A stretch of 64,000 nt of DNA from Ensifer aridi (GTDB lineage Bacteria > Pseudomonadota > Alphaproteobacteria > Rhizobiales > Rhizobiaceae), in assembly GCF_002078505.1 (NCBI RefSeq), contig NZ_LUAV01000033.1:5489-69488 (forward strand). Direction: 5' to 3'. The translations under genes were made by a program, and so were the position numbers. Positions 17,613 to 26,934 of this stretch are shown piece after piece. The notes beneath the pieces were generated by a model. That model ran no database searches. It saw only the letters and a program-made list of their open reading frames with translations, and was not told the origin of the DNA. Within the stretch, counting starts at the first letter, position 1; each line of letters opens with the position of its first letter.

Positions 17613-18057
17613 GACCTTGCCCCCTGAAATAATCCATTTTGAAGTAAGCTCTGGCCCATTGAGAGGACCAGGGAATGAAGCGCAACCGTTTCACGGACGA
17701 ACAGATCATCGGCATTCTGAAGGAGCACGAGGCGGGCACGCCGGTCTCGGAGCTTTGCCGCAAGCACGGCGTCAGCAATGCCAGCATCTACAAGTGGAAG
17801 GCATGGACGTGTCCGAAGCCAAGCGGCTGAAGACGCTGGAGGACGAGAACACGAAGCTGAAGCGGCCCCTGGCGGACGCGATGCTCGACAATGCTGCTTT
17901 GAAAGACCTTTTGGGAAAGAAGTGGTGACGCCCGCAGCGAAGCGGAGAGCTGTCGGGCATCTGGTGAGCCACCATCGGATGAGCGAACGGCGGGCGCGCA
18001 AGCCATCGGCTTTTGCCGAATGACGATCCGTTACGAAACCAGGCGCGGCGACGGCCC
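17613..18057 (+). mobile_element. Decayed IS3-family element
   Basis: The left end is near tgaccttgccccctgaaat (17613), about 60 bases before orfA. OrfA carries a deletion and frameshift, and orfB is reduced to its first 40 codons or so (HHRMSERRARK, then in another frame GFCRMTIRYETRR). The sequence then passes into the repeat at 18058. It interrupts the terminase fragment and is itself not capable of transposition. Type: IS3, probably the IS407 group. Confidence 0.75.
17675..17931 (+). pseudogene. IS3-family transposase OrfA, frameshifted
   Basis: Starts MKRNRFTDEQIIGILKEHEA with the helix-turn-helix region VSELCRKHGVSNASIYKWKA. At about 17803 the frame is lost; the following frame continues with GMDVSEAKRLKTLEDENTKL and the leucine-zipper end ALKDLLGKKW. 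The usual residues between KWKA and GMDVSEAK are missing, so about a dozen bases appear to be deleted. Confidence 0.8.
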
Positions 18058-18146
18058 GAGTAACATCGGCCGGATTTTTCACGTCGCACTCGCAGACCAG
18101 CCGCCTCAAGCGAGCCATCAGCACGGCAGCCATCGGGCGTCCGTCC
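18058..18146 (+). repeat. Imperfect direct repeat, copy B
   Basis: Partner of 179-266 in the same orientation, about 85 percent identical over 88 bases. It directly follows the truncated IS3 orfB and ends ten bases before the stop of the RTX protease gene. Confidence 0.6.
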
Positions 18147-18155
18147 GTTGGCTAT

Positions 18156-19655
18156 TTACAGGACGAAATAGCCTTTTTGCAGTGTGATCGCGTCGTCAAG
18201 AAAAATGGTGAAATCCGCGTTCTTGTCACCGTTGACGTCGCCGTAGATATAGGTACCGGAGGCATCTTGGTCATAGCGCAATTCTCCCTTCCTGCCGCTA
18301 AAGGCGGCTGTTTCGACGAAGAGAAAAGCCTGATTGCCCCGACCCGACTGGGCATCGATTGCAGAAAGATCGATCCTGTCCGTTTCTTCGGAGGAGAAGT
18401 CGCTAATCGTGTCCCGGCCGGCAGCGGTGCTGTCTGCAAGTGCCCTGAACAAGAAAGTGTCAGTTCCAGTTCCGCCAGCCATCACATCCGCGCCTGCCCC
18501 GCCGTAAAGCACGTCGGCGTCTGACTGGCCGAAGAGGCTGTCGTTGCCGCCCCCGCCCTCGAGCCTGTCGGTGCCGCTGTCTCCATAGATCGAGTCGTGG
18601 CCGATATAGCCGAGTAGCGTATTGGCGGCTTGATTACCGTTGATCAAGTCGTCGCCCGATCCTCCCCTGACGTTTTCAATCAGCGAGCGGGTGTCGCCGT
18701 GATACAGGAGCGCATTGAAGATGTTGCCGGCCGCAAAGCCGTTATTGGAACCGCCGCCGAGCCAGGCAAGCTGGTCGGCGCTGAAGGTCGAGGCCATGCC
18801 CGGTCTAAGGTCGACCGTTAGGCCGGTCTTGTAAGCCGAAAGGTCGTACGTATCGTTGCCCCCGCCATCCCAGACGGTAGCGAAAACGCGGTTCGCGCCG
18901 GGAGAGATTGCCATCTTGCCATTGACGAGCGTCCCGCCGCTGCCGGGCGTCCATTTGTAGACCGTGTTGCCGCTGTTGGTCGTGAAGTCGGCCCCGTACA
19001 TTTCCTGGAGCGCTGCGATGTCGGCCATCATGAAGGTCTGCGGCGCACCGTATTGTTCATAGTAGTAGCCGTTGCCGCCGACATAGCCTCTATAGGTCAT
19101 GATCGAATATTCGATCGAGTCGTATTGGCTGGGCAGGGCGTTAAAGGCACCCTCTGCCTCATGGCCGTGCTTCAATCCGAGCGCATGGCCAAGCTCGTGC
19201 AGCATCGTGTGCCAGGCGTAATTGCCGGCCACGGGCTTGCGGTAGTCGTTCACCGTGCCGGCATAGGCGGTCCCGAACCAGATATCGCCGGCCTGGGCAT
19301 AGCCGCCGGGCATATAAGCATAGGCGGTTTCCGGAACGTTCGACTGCGCAAAACGGATGGTTGCGGTGCCGGCAGCTCCCGCGGCGAAGCTGGCGTTGGT
19401 GAAACCCTCGACGGAAAAGCCGTCATTGGCGGTAGAACCGTAGGACTGCTCCATGCCGAAAAGCGCGGTGTTCCTCTGCGCCGTCGAAATGGAGTTGAAC
19501 CCATAGTATTTCTCGCCGCCGTAGCTGTAGCTGCTGCTCGACGTCGGAAAGGCATAGGTGAGGGAGCCGTTCCAGGCCAGACCCGACAGCACGCCATCGA
19601 TAAGGCCGTTGCCGGTCGTCGTAACAAACTTGGTGGATTTACCGGTGCCGCTCAT
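18156..19655 (-). CDS. Secreted RTX metalloprotease, serralysin-like (peptidase M10B)
   Basis: 499 residues. Zinc site HELGHALGLKHGH at about residue 153, with the Met-turn SIMTYRGY about 25 residues later: the metzincin/serralysin signature. The C-terminal half has several Ca-binding RTX nonapeptides (GGSGDDLINGNQ, GDSGTDRLEGGGGNDSLFG, GGAGADVMAGGTGTD) and a type I secretion tail ending in hydrophobic residues (LQKGYFVL). There is no N-terminal signal peptide, as expected for export by an ABC/MFP/TolC system, which is not encoded here. It would degrade proteins outside the cell. A protease-inhibitor-like gene lies far away at 57073. Confidence 0.92.
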   Translation of the reverse strand: MSGTGKSTKFVTTTGNGLIDGVLSGLAWNGSLTYAFPTSSSSYSYGGEKYYGFNSISTAQRNTALFGMEQSYGSTANDGFSVEGFTNASFAAGAAGTATIRFAQSNVPETAYAYMPGGYAQAGDIWFGTAYAGTVNDYRKPVAGNYAWHTMLHELGHALGLKHGHEAEGAFNALPSQYDSIEYSIMTYRGYVGGNGYYYEQYGAPQTFMMADIAALQEMYGADFTTNSGNTVYKWTPGSGGTLVNGKMAISPGANRVFATVWDGGGNDTYDLSAYKTGLTVDLRPGMASTFSADQLAWLGGGSNNGFAAGNIFNALLYHGDTRSLIENVRGGSGDDLINGNQAANTLLGYIGHDSIYGDSGTDRLEGGGGNDSLFGQSDADVLYGGAGADVMAGGTGTDTFLFRALADSTAAGRDTISDFSSEETDRIDLSAIDAQSGRGNQAFLFVETAAFSGRKGELRYDQDASGTYIYGDVNGDKNADFTIFLDDAITLQKGYFVL

Positions 19656-20160
19656 GCGAAATTCCCAACTGCGAAGCGCGAGGCCATTGCCTCTGACTCA
19701 AGAAAATGGGTTGTGACGGCGACCATAAGAGCCACTACCTACGATTATCATAACGTGCGCAGTAAGATTGGAGGGAATCCGTCTCGCTGATTTGCTGATC
19801 TCAGCAGCGCGATTCAGTTGGTCCAATCTGTTAGCGGCAGGCGATCTCCGGCTGTACGAGACATCGCTGTTGAAGGCGGGCTTAACGCCACAGATACGGA
19901 TTGTCCAGTAGATCCAGTGGACTAGACCTGCGCCCTTCGGAAACGATGGCGTCTTGTCCCGTGCGCGGTTGGTTCCGAGAGGATCAGACTCGTACCAGCA
20001 CGCTTGACCGATCAAAGCCGCCGCCATCGCCAGGGACATTGTTGCCAACCATCGCAGAGGGGCTCCTGTGTCTCGATGCCCGTCAGGATCTTACCCCGTG
20101 TAAGGTCACCGCTGGCTGCGCGCTAATTGCGGAATTAGCGACGTAGCTTCAAAGACTGCG
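19656..20160. other. Upstream region of the RTX protease; no gene recognised
   Basis: About 500 bases. A minus-strand frame at 19698-20048 is open but without a family or a convincing ribosome-binding site. The promoter of the RTX protease must lie in the part next to 19656; I see no clear operator. Confidence 0.4.
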
Positions 20161-20491
20161 TCACGCGGATGCTTGGATGCTTAGGGAGACGCTGAAGGCG
20201 AGGGCGCTATCGCGCGAGGCGAGAAGTCGCTGCGCCACGTCGATAGAGGTGATCTGTTCGCGACGCGCTAACCGGGTAAAAATACTTGAAAACGTTCGGT
20301 TTGGGGTCGAAGAGCCGTAAGGGTCATCGGGCTCACAGTAACGGCGAATATCGGATTCGCCTTCGCTTTGATCAGAAATCGCTCGCCGAACGCAGATGCT
20401 GCACAGATCGTCTGCGAGGGCGCTCCTGCCGGTCAATGAGATTCACAAGGATCTTGTCGTCCTTGGTATAGGGCCGCCAAGGATCGATCAT
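20161..20491 (-). pseudogene. Small hypothetical protein, frameshifted
   Basis: A strong ribosome-binding site (gaggaagcgc) precedes ATG 20491, giving MIDPWRPYTKDDKILVNLID and RQE; soon after, the frame ends in a stop while a neighbouring frame continues with SALADDLCSICVRRAISDQS and DPYGSSTPNRTFSSIFTRLA to 20161. Joining them would give about 110 residues. No family recognised. Confidence 0.4.
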
Positions 20492-20666
20492 GCGCTTCCT
20501 CAATTAAGCTGAGCAATCGCCGCTTGCCCACAACGGATCGCGGACAAGTTCATCGACGATTTGCCCGACGCGGAGGCCGCCACTCAAGTAACCCTCTGTG
20601 TAAACCGAAAGTTCATTACTCGGTGAGTAGAAGAAAAGCGTCCAAATATTGGGGGCCGTTTGCGGA

Positions 20667-20921
20667 TTAGCTCTTAGCTTTCGACGCGATGACGAAGTAA
20701 ATTGCGTCTCCAACCGTAACAAGCCCGTCAACCGCTTGATCTGGGACATCGATCCCGAACTCGTCTTCAATCAACATCACGATTTGGGCGACTTCGAGAG
20801 AGTCGGCGCCGAGGTCGTCGACAATGGACGCATCGTCCACGACCAGGGAAGCTTCTACGCCCAACTGCTCAATGATGATTTCCTTTACGCGGCCAGGAAC
20901 ATCGGCCCTGAAGTTTCCCAT
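20667..20921 (-). CDS. Acyl carrier protein, specialised paralogue 1
   Basis: 84 residues from ATG 20921 with ggagg upstream. The phosphopantetheine attachment Ser is in DDLGADSLEVAQIVMLIEDE; the four-helix ACP fold is complete. It carries an acyl chain as a thioester in the cytoplasm. It is distinct from the housekeeping ACP (which would sit beside fabD/fabF) and is about 80-85 percent identical to the copy at 49941. It lies downstream of a sulfotransferase gene in the same direction, an arrangement mirrored at the other end of the polysaccharide cluster. Confidence 0.9.
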   Translation of the reverse strand: MGNFRADVPGRVKEIIIEQLGVEASLVVDDASIVDDLGADSLEVAQIVMLIEDEFGIDVPDQAVDGLVTVGDAIYFVIASKAKS

Positions 20922-21021
20922 GTGTGTCCTCCCTGGGAGCGGCAAGAGTTCCGCAGGCTCGGCCACTGGCGAGCCATATGACTCATAACCACAAAACACT
21001 CGATTGATTCGGGGCCCGCAA

Positions 21022-21159
21022 TCAATCCGAAGAAACGCTTAGGCGCTCTTCCGCTTCACGGCAGCTCATTTGCCTTCTTCCACGAGTTGCCAGCCCCTAG
21101 GGCTGCCCAGCGGCAACGCGCTGCCAATCTCGACCGATGGCTTTCTTGTTGTCTGCCAT
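21022..21159 (-). pseudogene. DUF3606-type small protein, broken
   Basis: A good ribosome-binding site (aagggagacgga) precedes ATG 21159. The frame reads MADNKKAIGRDWQRVAAGQP and stops; another frame goes on with LATRGRRQMSCREAEERLSV to 21022. Together they resemble the DUF3606 pattern (short basic start, YEV-like strand, then a helix with REEAE). Related, better preserved genes are at 61804 and 62365. Confidence 0.45.
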
Positions 21160-21644
21160 TCCGTCTCCCTTTGCAGTGACCGTCAGTAACGGCCGCAGTG
21201 AAGGTAAGTTCCGAGTGGAGGATGCCGCCGCCGATGGGGACGGATGTTGCCCATCCAACCGGATTGGCCACAGCTTTCGAGCCCGCTCTATGCTTGGGCG
21301 CTCCCAATTCGTTCGACAATGATTCAAGTATCTCAATTTGTCGGGTGGCCCGAACCGCTAGCCTCAGCCATGGAGGCGCCATGCAATGACGAAACGGCGT
21401 CGCGCCGTGAAGTTCGATGAAGGCGAACGGGGCGGCCTTAAGGGTATGGAACGTAAGCGCTGTTTTGACCCCAACCTTCCGGCTATTTCGTTTAATGGCC
21501 CACGGAAAACTGCACCACCGTGGGCCAAATTGAGAACCACCAATTTTCTGGCCATGAATAAGGGGAATACACACCGCTGAGTAGGGAAGATGGGCAACGC
21601 ACCGAGTCCCCCGGCGGGACGGACACTATCGGTGCGATGTCCGG
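21160..21644. other. No gene recognised
   Basis: About 480 bases between the DUF3606 remnant and the sulfotransferase gene. Only shadow frames; no structure stands out. Confidence 0.5.
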
Positions 21645-22271
21645 CTATAACGCCGCGCAGACTGACGCCCTCTGGGTCGAAGCCGCTGCGCCTGGATCAA
21701 ACGCATAGCCAAACCGCTTTAGGTCGGCTTCGTATTCGCTACCAATAACCTCTGCGTCAACATCGGAGTAAAATTGCCGGTAATCCACTTTGCTCGTGGC
21801 GCTGACGTTGAGGCGCGGAAGATCAAGCTTCAAGCCGAAGCTTGCACTTATGGCTGCGAAGTCCTCGCCCAAGCTTTCATACCGTCCGATCTTGCATTCC
21901 GTCCCGACCACAAAGTCCGATTGTGAATGGATCGAATGCAGGCCCATAAGCCACGGTTCCCTGTTCGCAAGCAGAGCCACAAAGGAGGCGAACTGTGCTG
22001 GAACGCGGCTTTGATACTTGGGCTTTGTCCTCAGGTAGCGATGCAGTGAGAGAAACCGGTCCCAGGGGTTCCGCACGAAGGCGAAAAAAACGTAGCCATC
22101 AAGTGGTCGATGCCACCACCTGCGGCTGCGTAACAGATCGTTTGCGGTCCAGTGCTTTGTCTGACCGGGAATTCTGCTGTCGGGGACAGAGAGCAATGCG
22201 GTCTGGACACTAGTTCCCCCGGTTTTGGGAACATGGATGAAAACGAACTTCTTTGAATGGTTAATGATCAC
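21645..22271 (-). CDS. Sulfotransferase family 2 (PAPS-dependent), paralogue 1
   Basis: 208 residues from a GTG at 22271 with aggaacg upstream; this gives the family start VIINHSKKFVFIHVPKTGGT. The 5'-phosphosulfate loop is KTGGTSV and the 3'-phosphate motif is FVRNPWDRFLSLHRYL, both intact, so it should transfer sulfate from PAPS to a carbohydrate. Shorter than the copy at 48595 (246 residues). Its likely substrate is the glycan made by the cluster at 29-49 kb, by context. An ACP gene follows 724 bases downstream. Confidence 0.88.
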   Translation of the reverse strand: MIINHSKKFVFIHVPKTGGTSVQTALLSVPDSRIPGQTKHWTANDLLRSRRWWHRPLDGYVFFAFVRNPWDRFLSLHRYLRTKPKYQSRVPAQFASFVALLANREPWLMGLHSIHSQSDFVVGTECKIGRYESLGEDFAAISASFGLKLDLPRLNVSATSKVDYRQFYSDVDAEVIGSEYEADLKRFGYAFDPGAAASTQRASVCAAL

Positions 22272-22300
22272 TATCGTTCCTGATGAAAAATTCCTTGGCC

Positions 22301-23283
22301 TCAACCCACATTCTGCCATTGCCATTGGCTCGAGAGGCCAGGCGCCGACCATTCCTTAAGGTCGAAGGCGGCTAGCAAGTCGGCGGGGGCTCGGTCAACT
22401 GCTTTCTTCCAGCCCGCTCTCGCCGCTTGATTGCTTGTGAGGTGGCATGGCGTCGCTGGTACACGGCGACGTCGATATTCTGGCTGAGGGTCTATTAGCT
22501 TGCGCGTCACGGTAATTGACACCGGTGCAACGATCGCCGCGCCAAAGTCCTCGATTTCATGGGAATAGTTCAGAACAATGCCGCTCAATGCGGCGAACTC
22601 ATTGACGGCATCCTTCGCGCCCCAGCAAGGGGACAGGGCTGCCGTGAGGTGACGGACTGATGGAGGCGCACTATGCATTCTCGATCGATGCCGTCGAGAC
22701 CATCGGAACCACTCGTTAATCACCCACAAGCGGTGCGGGATAACGGCCCTCTCGCGGGCAACGGCGACGGCCGCTCGGTTTGGCGAACCGCAGACCACCC
22801 CCAGGCCTTAAGCGCCGACCATTTCTCTACGCGCGTTAACAAGGTGGTCGCGGCCTCGCACATAGCGCCTGGGTGTTCGCCCAAGATCGGCACCCACGCT
22901 GCTCGAATTGCGAACTCACCGGAATCATTTATCGCGGTGGTGAAGCGGTTGCCGCCAACAGCCCTGTTCCCGGAATGGTCATTAAACGTCATGTCGCGTT
23001 TCCCTTGGCATAACGCACCAGCTCTCGGTCGCGGCAGAGAATTTGCTGCGTCGAGCGTCAGCAAGGCTCGTACGGTGTGGCTCGCGCGACCAGCATCTGG
23101 AGCCCACGCTTCGCTTACCAGTGTTTCGAATGGCAGTCCGTCGCGTCGCCTGAGGACAACGCCGAAGGTCCTCATCGCCTCGCGCCGGTGCCACCACCTG
23201 GAGCGACGGCGCATGCCGTTGGATGAAATCCCGATCGCCATCGTCAATGCTTCCTGCAGGGCGGCATTCCCCGAAACTGACAA
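22301..23283 (-). other. Possible decayed gene, two overlapping frames
   Basis: Minus-strand frames 23283-22720 (GVVLRRRDGLPFETLVSEAW, SGEFAIRAAWVPILGEHPGA, TRVEKWSALKAWGW) and 22798-22301 (NEFAALSGIVLNYSHEIEDF, GAAIVAPVSITVTRKLID) read like pieces of one gene with a frameshift near 22780. No family is recognised and no start is convincing. It could also be chance in GC-rich DNA. Confidence 0.25.
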
Positions 23284-24048
23284 CCCCCGCGGCCTGCCGC
23301 CCGGCCTCCTGATACGAAAAACGTGAAACGCGATAAGATTTCATAGTTTGCCTTCGTCTGTTTAACCTCAACGTGAACTGAATTGATGATCTGCTTGCAT
23401 CGGCAACGCCGGTCGTCACCACGATAGGAGACTCTTTGGCCCTTCTTCGTGCCGTGCTGGCGTGGCGCTATGGTCGTATAGCGGCAGATTGCACCGCCTG
23501 GGTGCATCAGAATACGCCCAAAGATCTGAGCAACCACACGATTGCGACGACCAAAACGACGATCTGAGCCATCTGCTTCATCCTGAAGTCAATCGGAAGT
23601 TTCTGCACGAGAGAGGACAAGAAGGAGGAAAAGGACTGTGACCAAGATGCTGCTTATTGCCGACATGCCGAAGGTCCTTTGCAAAAAAAGCGTTCCGGCA
23701 GGAAAGGTGTATCGTTGAGCTCTGTAAGGAAAGGGCGCGGATGGCATCGCAATCTGTGCACGTCTGCAGCCGACCGCGGAGCTTCACTCGCCAAGTACGA
23801 CCCGCTCCGCGCCGCGAAAGCGCGAGACGCCTCCGGTTCCTCCCTGGCCTGCGAGCGGCCGTGAAGTCCTATCCTGCCACACCCGTTCAAATGGGCTATG
23901 ACGCACGCTACATCGACGGCTCCGTCATCACGACCGGGCGACACCTCGTCGGTCAGTCAGCTGACTGAGGCGACAGCGGGCGATGCTGTCACCGCCAACG
24001 GCGCCGGCTAGGGGCATCAGTCCGGTCCCTTCACACTTCAGGGGCGGC
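23284..24048. other. No gene recognised
   Basis: About 760 bases holding only short shadow frames on both strands. Nothing resembling a known protein or RNA was seen. Confidence 0.5.
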
Positions 24049-24267
24049 TTACTCTTTGTTGGCGTCAGGCGCGGCCCATTGGAGCTGGAACAGGATGCTG
24101 TCATCGCGTGACGGGAACCAGCAATGGGCATCGAGGCCAGATGTTCCCGCTTGGCCGCTTGCGGCCTTGAGAACGTAGCACCCGGCATACGTCTTCACGG
24201 ACTTGCAAAGCCTCTCCAAATCCGAATGGCGGACATTTCTGACGAGCACAGTCTCGAACTCTTCCAT
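24049..24267 (-). CDS. Small hypothetical protein
   Basis: 72 residues from ATG 24267, preceded by ggagagc nine bases upstream. The sequence MEEFETVLVRNVRHSDLERL followed by CKSVKTYAGCYVLKA is well formed, with three cysteines and no membrane segment. It is cytoplasmic by appearance. Family and role unknown; flanked on one side by an IS21 remnant. Confidence 0.5.
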   Translation of the reverse strand: MEEFETVLVRNVRHSDLERLCKSVKTYAGCYVLKAASGQAGTSGLDAHCWFPSRDDSILFQLQWAAPDANKE

Positions 24268-24329
24268 TGGTAGCTCTCCTGCGATCCGGCGGGCACGGAG
24301 TATTATCGAAAGCTAATAATGGAAAGATC

Positions 24330-24560
24330 AAGGCAGAGCTACCGCGGTGCTGTGACGGCGGAGGCCTATGTGCCGCTCTACTACGCGCCGGCGAGACCTA
24401 CCAGTTCGACTGGAGCCAAGAGATCGTCTTGATCAACGGTGTCACGACGGTGAAGGTCGCCCATGCCCGGCTCTGCCACAGCCGGATGCTGTTCGTGCGA
24501 CCTATATGCGTGAGAGCCAGAGACGGTCTTCGGGCAGGTCGAGAACCAGGGTCTCGATCG
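24330..24560 (+). mobile_element. IS21-family IstA remnant
   Basis: In two frames the DNA encodes pieces of the DDE domain of IstA: the block CAALL-RAGETYQFDWSQEIV and then INGVTTVKVAHARLCHSRML. The usual wording around it (YAPGETYQFDWS, LCHSRM) identifies the family. Frameshifts on both sides and the lack of IstB show it is only debris. A second remnant of the same family is at 42112. Confidence 0.7.
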
Positions 24561-24751
24561 CGCATCGGGTGATCCATTTCGGCCGGCCAGCTAGACGGGC
24601 TGGCCACCCAACGTACAAATCAGGCGATGAGCCCCAGAGGGAGCTTTGGCCAGCTCTGGGACCCATATGCCCGCGGCGGCCGACGAGGGTTGCCGTTGGC
24701 CTAGGGGCACTCACCAACTGAACATATGTCCCGACACGGGTAATCTAGCGG

Positions 24752-25795
24752 TCACTGCAGAGGTCCGTCTATGCCCGCTCGTTCCAGCTTTTGCTTCAAG
24801 AGCTGCATATGCACGATGTTCTCTGACATTCTCCTTGAGATGTAATAGTCCACAGTCTGAGCGGTTATCCGGTCGCGAAGGACTTCCAACACGTTGGATT
24901 CGGGTGTTCGTTGGGTAGCCCACAACAGAAGGCCGGCCGCCTGTACCCCAGAATTAGCTTTTGACGACTGCATCTTGAGCTTGGCGAGATCATACACCTC
25001 GGGAAAATTGGTGCGGGCTGCTTCTTGCTGGAATGTTTTCCTGAAATTCGCATCTGCTCGCCCATGCGCTGTCCGAAATTCCTTCCGCTTGTCGTGCATC
25101 GATCGATCTGGGTGGCCGGCCACTTTGGCGGCGAAATCATGGACAGTCTGGAACAGCTGAGCGAATGCGAGGGCGTTTGGAGTGCTTTCGTCGTGCCCTT
25201 TCCGTTTCATTGTATGGGTGCGGGTGAACTTATCTGGATTCAATCGGGCGAACTCGAAGGCCTCGAAAATAACTTTGTGAACAGCACGCGCTGACCCAGT
25301 AGCCCTGAGCTCTTCCGCGACAAGATCAAGGGACTTGATGATCCCGTCCACGTCATCCAACGGGTAAGATTCCCAAAACTGCTTTGCCGCAGGCAGCGAC
25401 ATCGCTCGATCGATTGTGAGGCATAGGATGTGGCGGTAAAGTTCTTCGAAGTACCAAAAGTCGAGAACTCTTTCATTTCCTTCCGCATCGAAAATGACAT
25501 CGACCAGCTTCGTGGTCGCCATATACGGCTTGTGAATTTCCGTGAGGCTAAACGCCCACGGTCCCACGCACTCGATTGCGTCGAGCGCCTCGTGGCCCAG
25601 CTTCGCAAGTTCTTCTTCCGACCAATGGCGGGGATCAAATCTATCTATGCCTTTCTCAGCCAGGAGCGGAGTGAAGACGGCGTCCACCGCGGGGGCGATG
25701 TCATTTACGGTCAAAATGGCACCCAGCCTGAAATATTCGTTCTCGTCGAATATATTGCGACCGGAATTTCCAGTCTCCTCAGCATAGGCGAACAT
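24752..25795 (-). CDS. DUF3800-domain protein
   Basis: 347 residues. The start MFAYAEETGNSGRNIFDE is the hallmark of DUF3800, where an early acidic residue (usually DES/DET) opens an RNase-H-like beta strand; here it is AEET. Conserved-looking later segments are YFRLGAILTVNDIA and LLKQKLERAGIDGPLQ at the end. DUF3800 proteins are scattered on mobile elements and are suspected nucleases, but the activity is not established. The gene is solitary, complete and within a region of IS remnants, compatible with a transferred defence or mobile-element function. Confidence 0.8.
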   Translation of the reverse strand: MFAYAEETGNSGRNIFDENEYFRLGAILTVNDIAPAVDAVFTPLLAEKGIDRFDPRHWSEEELAKLGHEALDAIECVGPWAFSLTEIHKPYMATTKLVDVIFDAEGNERVLDFWYFEELYRHILCLTIDRAMSLPAAKQFWESYPLDDVDGIIKSLDLVAEELRATGSARAVHKVIFEAFEFARLNPDKFTRTHTMKRKGHDESTPNALAFAQLFQTVHDFAAKVAGHPDRSMHDKRKEFRTAHGRADANFRKTFQQEAARTNFPEVYDLAKLKMQSSKANSGVQAAGLLLWATQRTPESNVLEVLRDRITAQTVDYYISRRMSENIVHMQLLKQKLERAGIDGPLQ

Positions 25796-25958
25796 TTCGA
25801 GCTCTCACCATTCGAAAGAAGTCTGGTTAAAGCCTCACATTACATGCAATGGTAACGGTCACCAAGACGCGATTCACACCACCAAAGGGCTGCGTGATGG
25901 CGTGAAGTTCTTCCCACAGTGGGCTCGATCATGCTCTCGTAAGCAGTGGATCCGCCCC

Positions 25959-26237
25959 TCAAGATAGCAGCTTCGATCTCCGCATCGCCACTATATCGCG
26001 CGCAGCCGCGCTAAGTCGTTGGACATCTTCTTGGACTTGCTTTGCGAACTTAACGGCCAGGGCGGGATCGGCGGTTGGAAAGCTTGCCGCAATCGAGGCG
26101 CCTTCCATCTGCTTCTCGATTGCATCCAACTGCTCCTCTGGTGTTCCCAAAAGTAAGTGCAACCTGGCGAGCGTATGTCCGAGCACGTGTTCGATTGCGG
26201 CCAGTCGTGCTTCGTGCTCGAGTTCTTTTTCGGTCAT
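25959..26237 (-). CDS. Small hypothetical helical protein
   Basis: 92 residues from ATG 26237 with ggagg five bases upstream; the longer frame has no ribosome-binding site. Almost entirely helical: MTEKELEHEARLAAIEHVLG, LARLHLLLGTPEEQLDAIEK, and a closing AAARDIVAMRRSK. Likely oligomeric. No known family. Confidence 0.6.
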   Translation of the reverse strand: MTEKELEHEARLAAIEHVLGHTLARLHLLLGTPEEQLDAIEKQMEGASIAASFPTADPALAVKFAKQVQEDVQRLSAAARDIVAMRRSKLLS

Positions 26238-26484
26238 AGGGCCTCCGGGCTTCAAAAGCTCACGGCTGGAGGTTTTGCCTGAGTTTGCATGAAAGGCAAG
26301 GACGCAAGCCGCGGAAAGTTGAAAACCGAAGCCTGGAGAAGGCACTGATGGGCTCAATGCCGACCATCTCGAAACATGCCAAGCAGCAGCCGACGACAAA
26401 GGCGCGGCCGTCGCGCAATTTCCGATGGATGACGCAGGCAGTTTTCAAGCTGGGGCTTGAAAGCTGCCGAATACGGCTATAAGC

Positions 26485-26913
26485 ATGAAGAAGCTCAGCT
26501 CCACGCCTTTGTTGTTACTCTCATTTTCGCTGTTCCTGTCGTCTTGCAACGGGACGACTGCGCCCCCGGCGCTGGGACCTAGCGTTGTAAAGGCAAAGTC
26601 GCCCGCAGTTGGAACGCTGACAAGCCCAGGGCCCCGGCAATGTACCACGCCTGATCAGGTTTGCTCCTACGGAACGGGGCCAGCTGGAGAGCCATGTTCA
26701 TGTTGGTCGACGGATGGGTCGCCCGATATAGGGATCACCACTATCCGTACGCCCGATTCTGCAACGAAGGGGATCCTACAAAGGCTAATCGAAATTGTCG
26801 TTCCTCATTTTTCGCGCGTGAGGTTCCATCGCGCCTCGAGGAAATGGTGTTCGGCCAAGGGAACACCGGGCGCGACACGCTCCTTGCACGAAGGGGCTGC
26901 CGTCAGCCACTGA
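26485..26913 (+). CDS. Putative lipoprotein
   Basis: 142 residues. MKKLSSTPLLLLSFSLFLSS is a lipoprotein signal with lipobox LSSC at residue 21. The next 60 residues are Pro/Gly/Cys-rich with two Cys pairs (QCTTPDQVCSY; GEPCSCWSTDG). From residue 90 on the sequence is basic and less protein-like, so a late frameshift is possible. Function unknown; the product would sit on the periplasmic face of a membrane. Confidence 0.5.
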   Translation: MKKLSSTPLLLLSFSLFLSSCNGTTAPPALGPSVVKAKSPAVGTLTSPGPRQCTTPDQVCSYGTGPAGEPCSCWSTDGSPDIGITTIRTPDSATKGILQRLIEIVVPHFSRVRFHRASRKWCSAKGTPGATRSLHEGAAVSH

Positions 26914-26934
26914 CGAGGTGCCGTTGGAAAGTCT

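Noticed and set aside
16826..18133. A single 435-residue minus-strand protein
   Set aside because: The frame runs by chance from a terminase fragment through the antisense of an IS3 element. Only the first 260 residues from the 3' side match a terminase, so it is a chimera and not one gene.
18630..18700. Short repeated units that might be read as a CRISPR or minisatellite
   Set aside because: They are codons for the RTX nonapeptides (GGxGxD) of the metalloprotease, not spaced repeats.
24580..24670. Hairpins ggccagc-N6-gctggcc and ccccagag ... ctctggga
   Set aside because: Not followed by T runs and not placed at a gene end on the matching strand; chance pairing in GC-rich DNA is likely.
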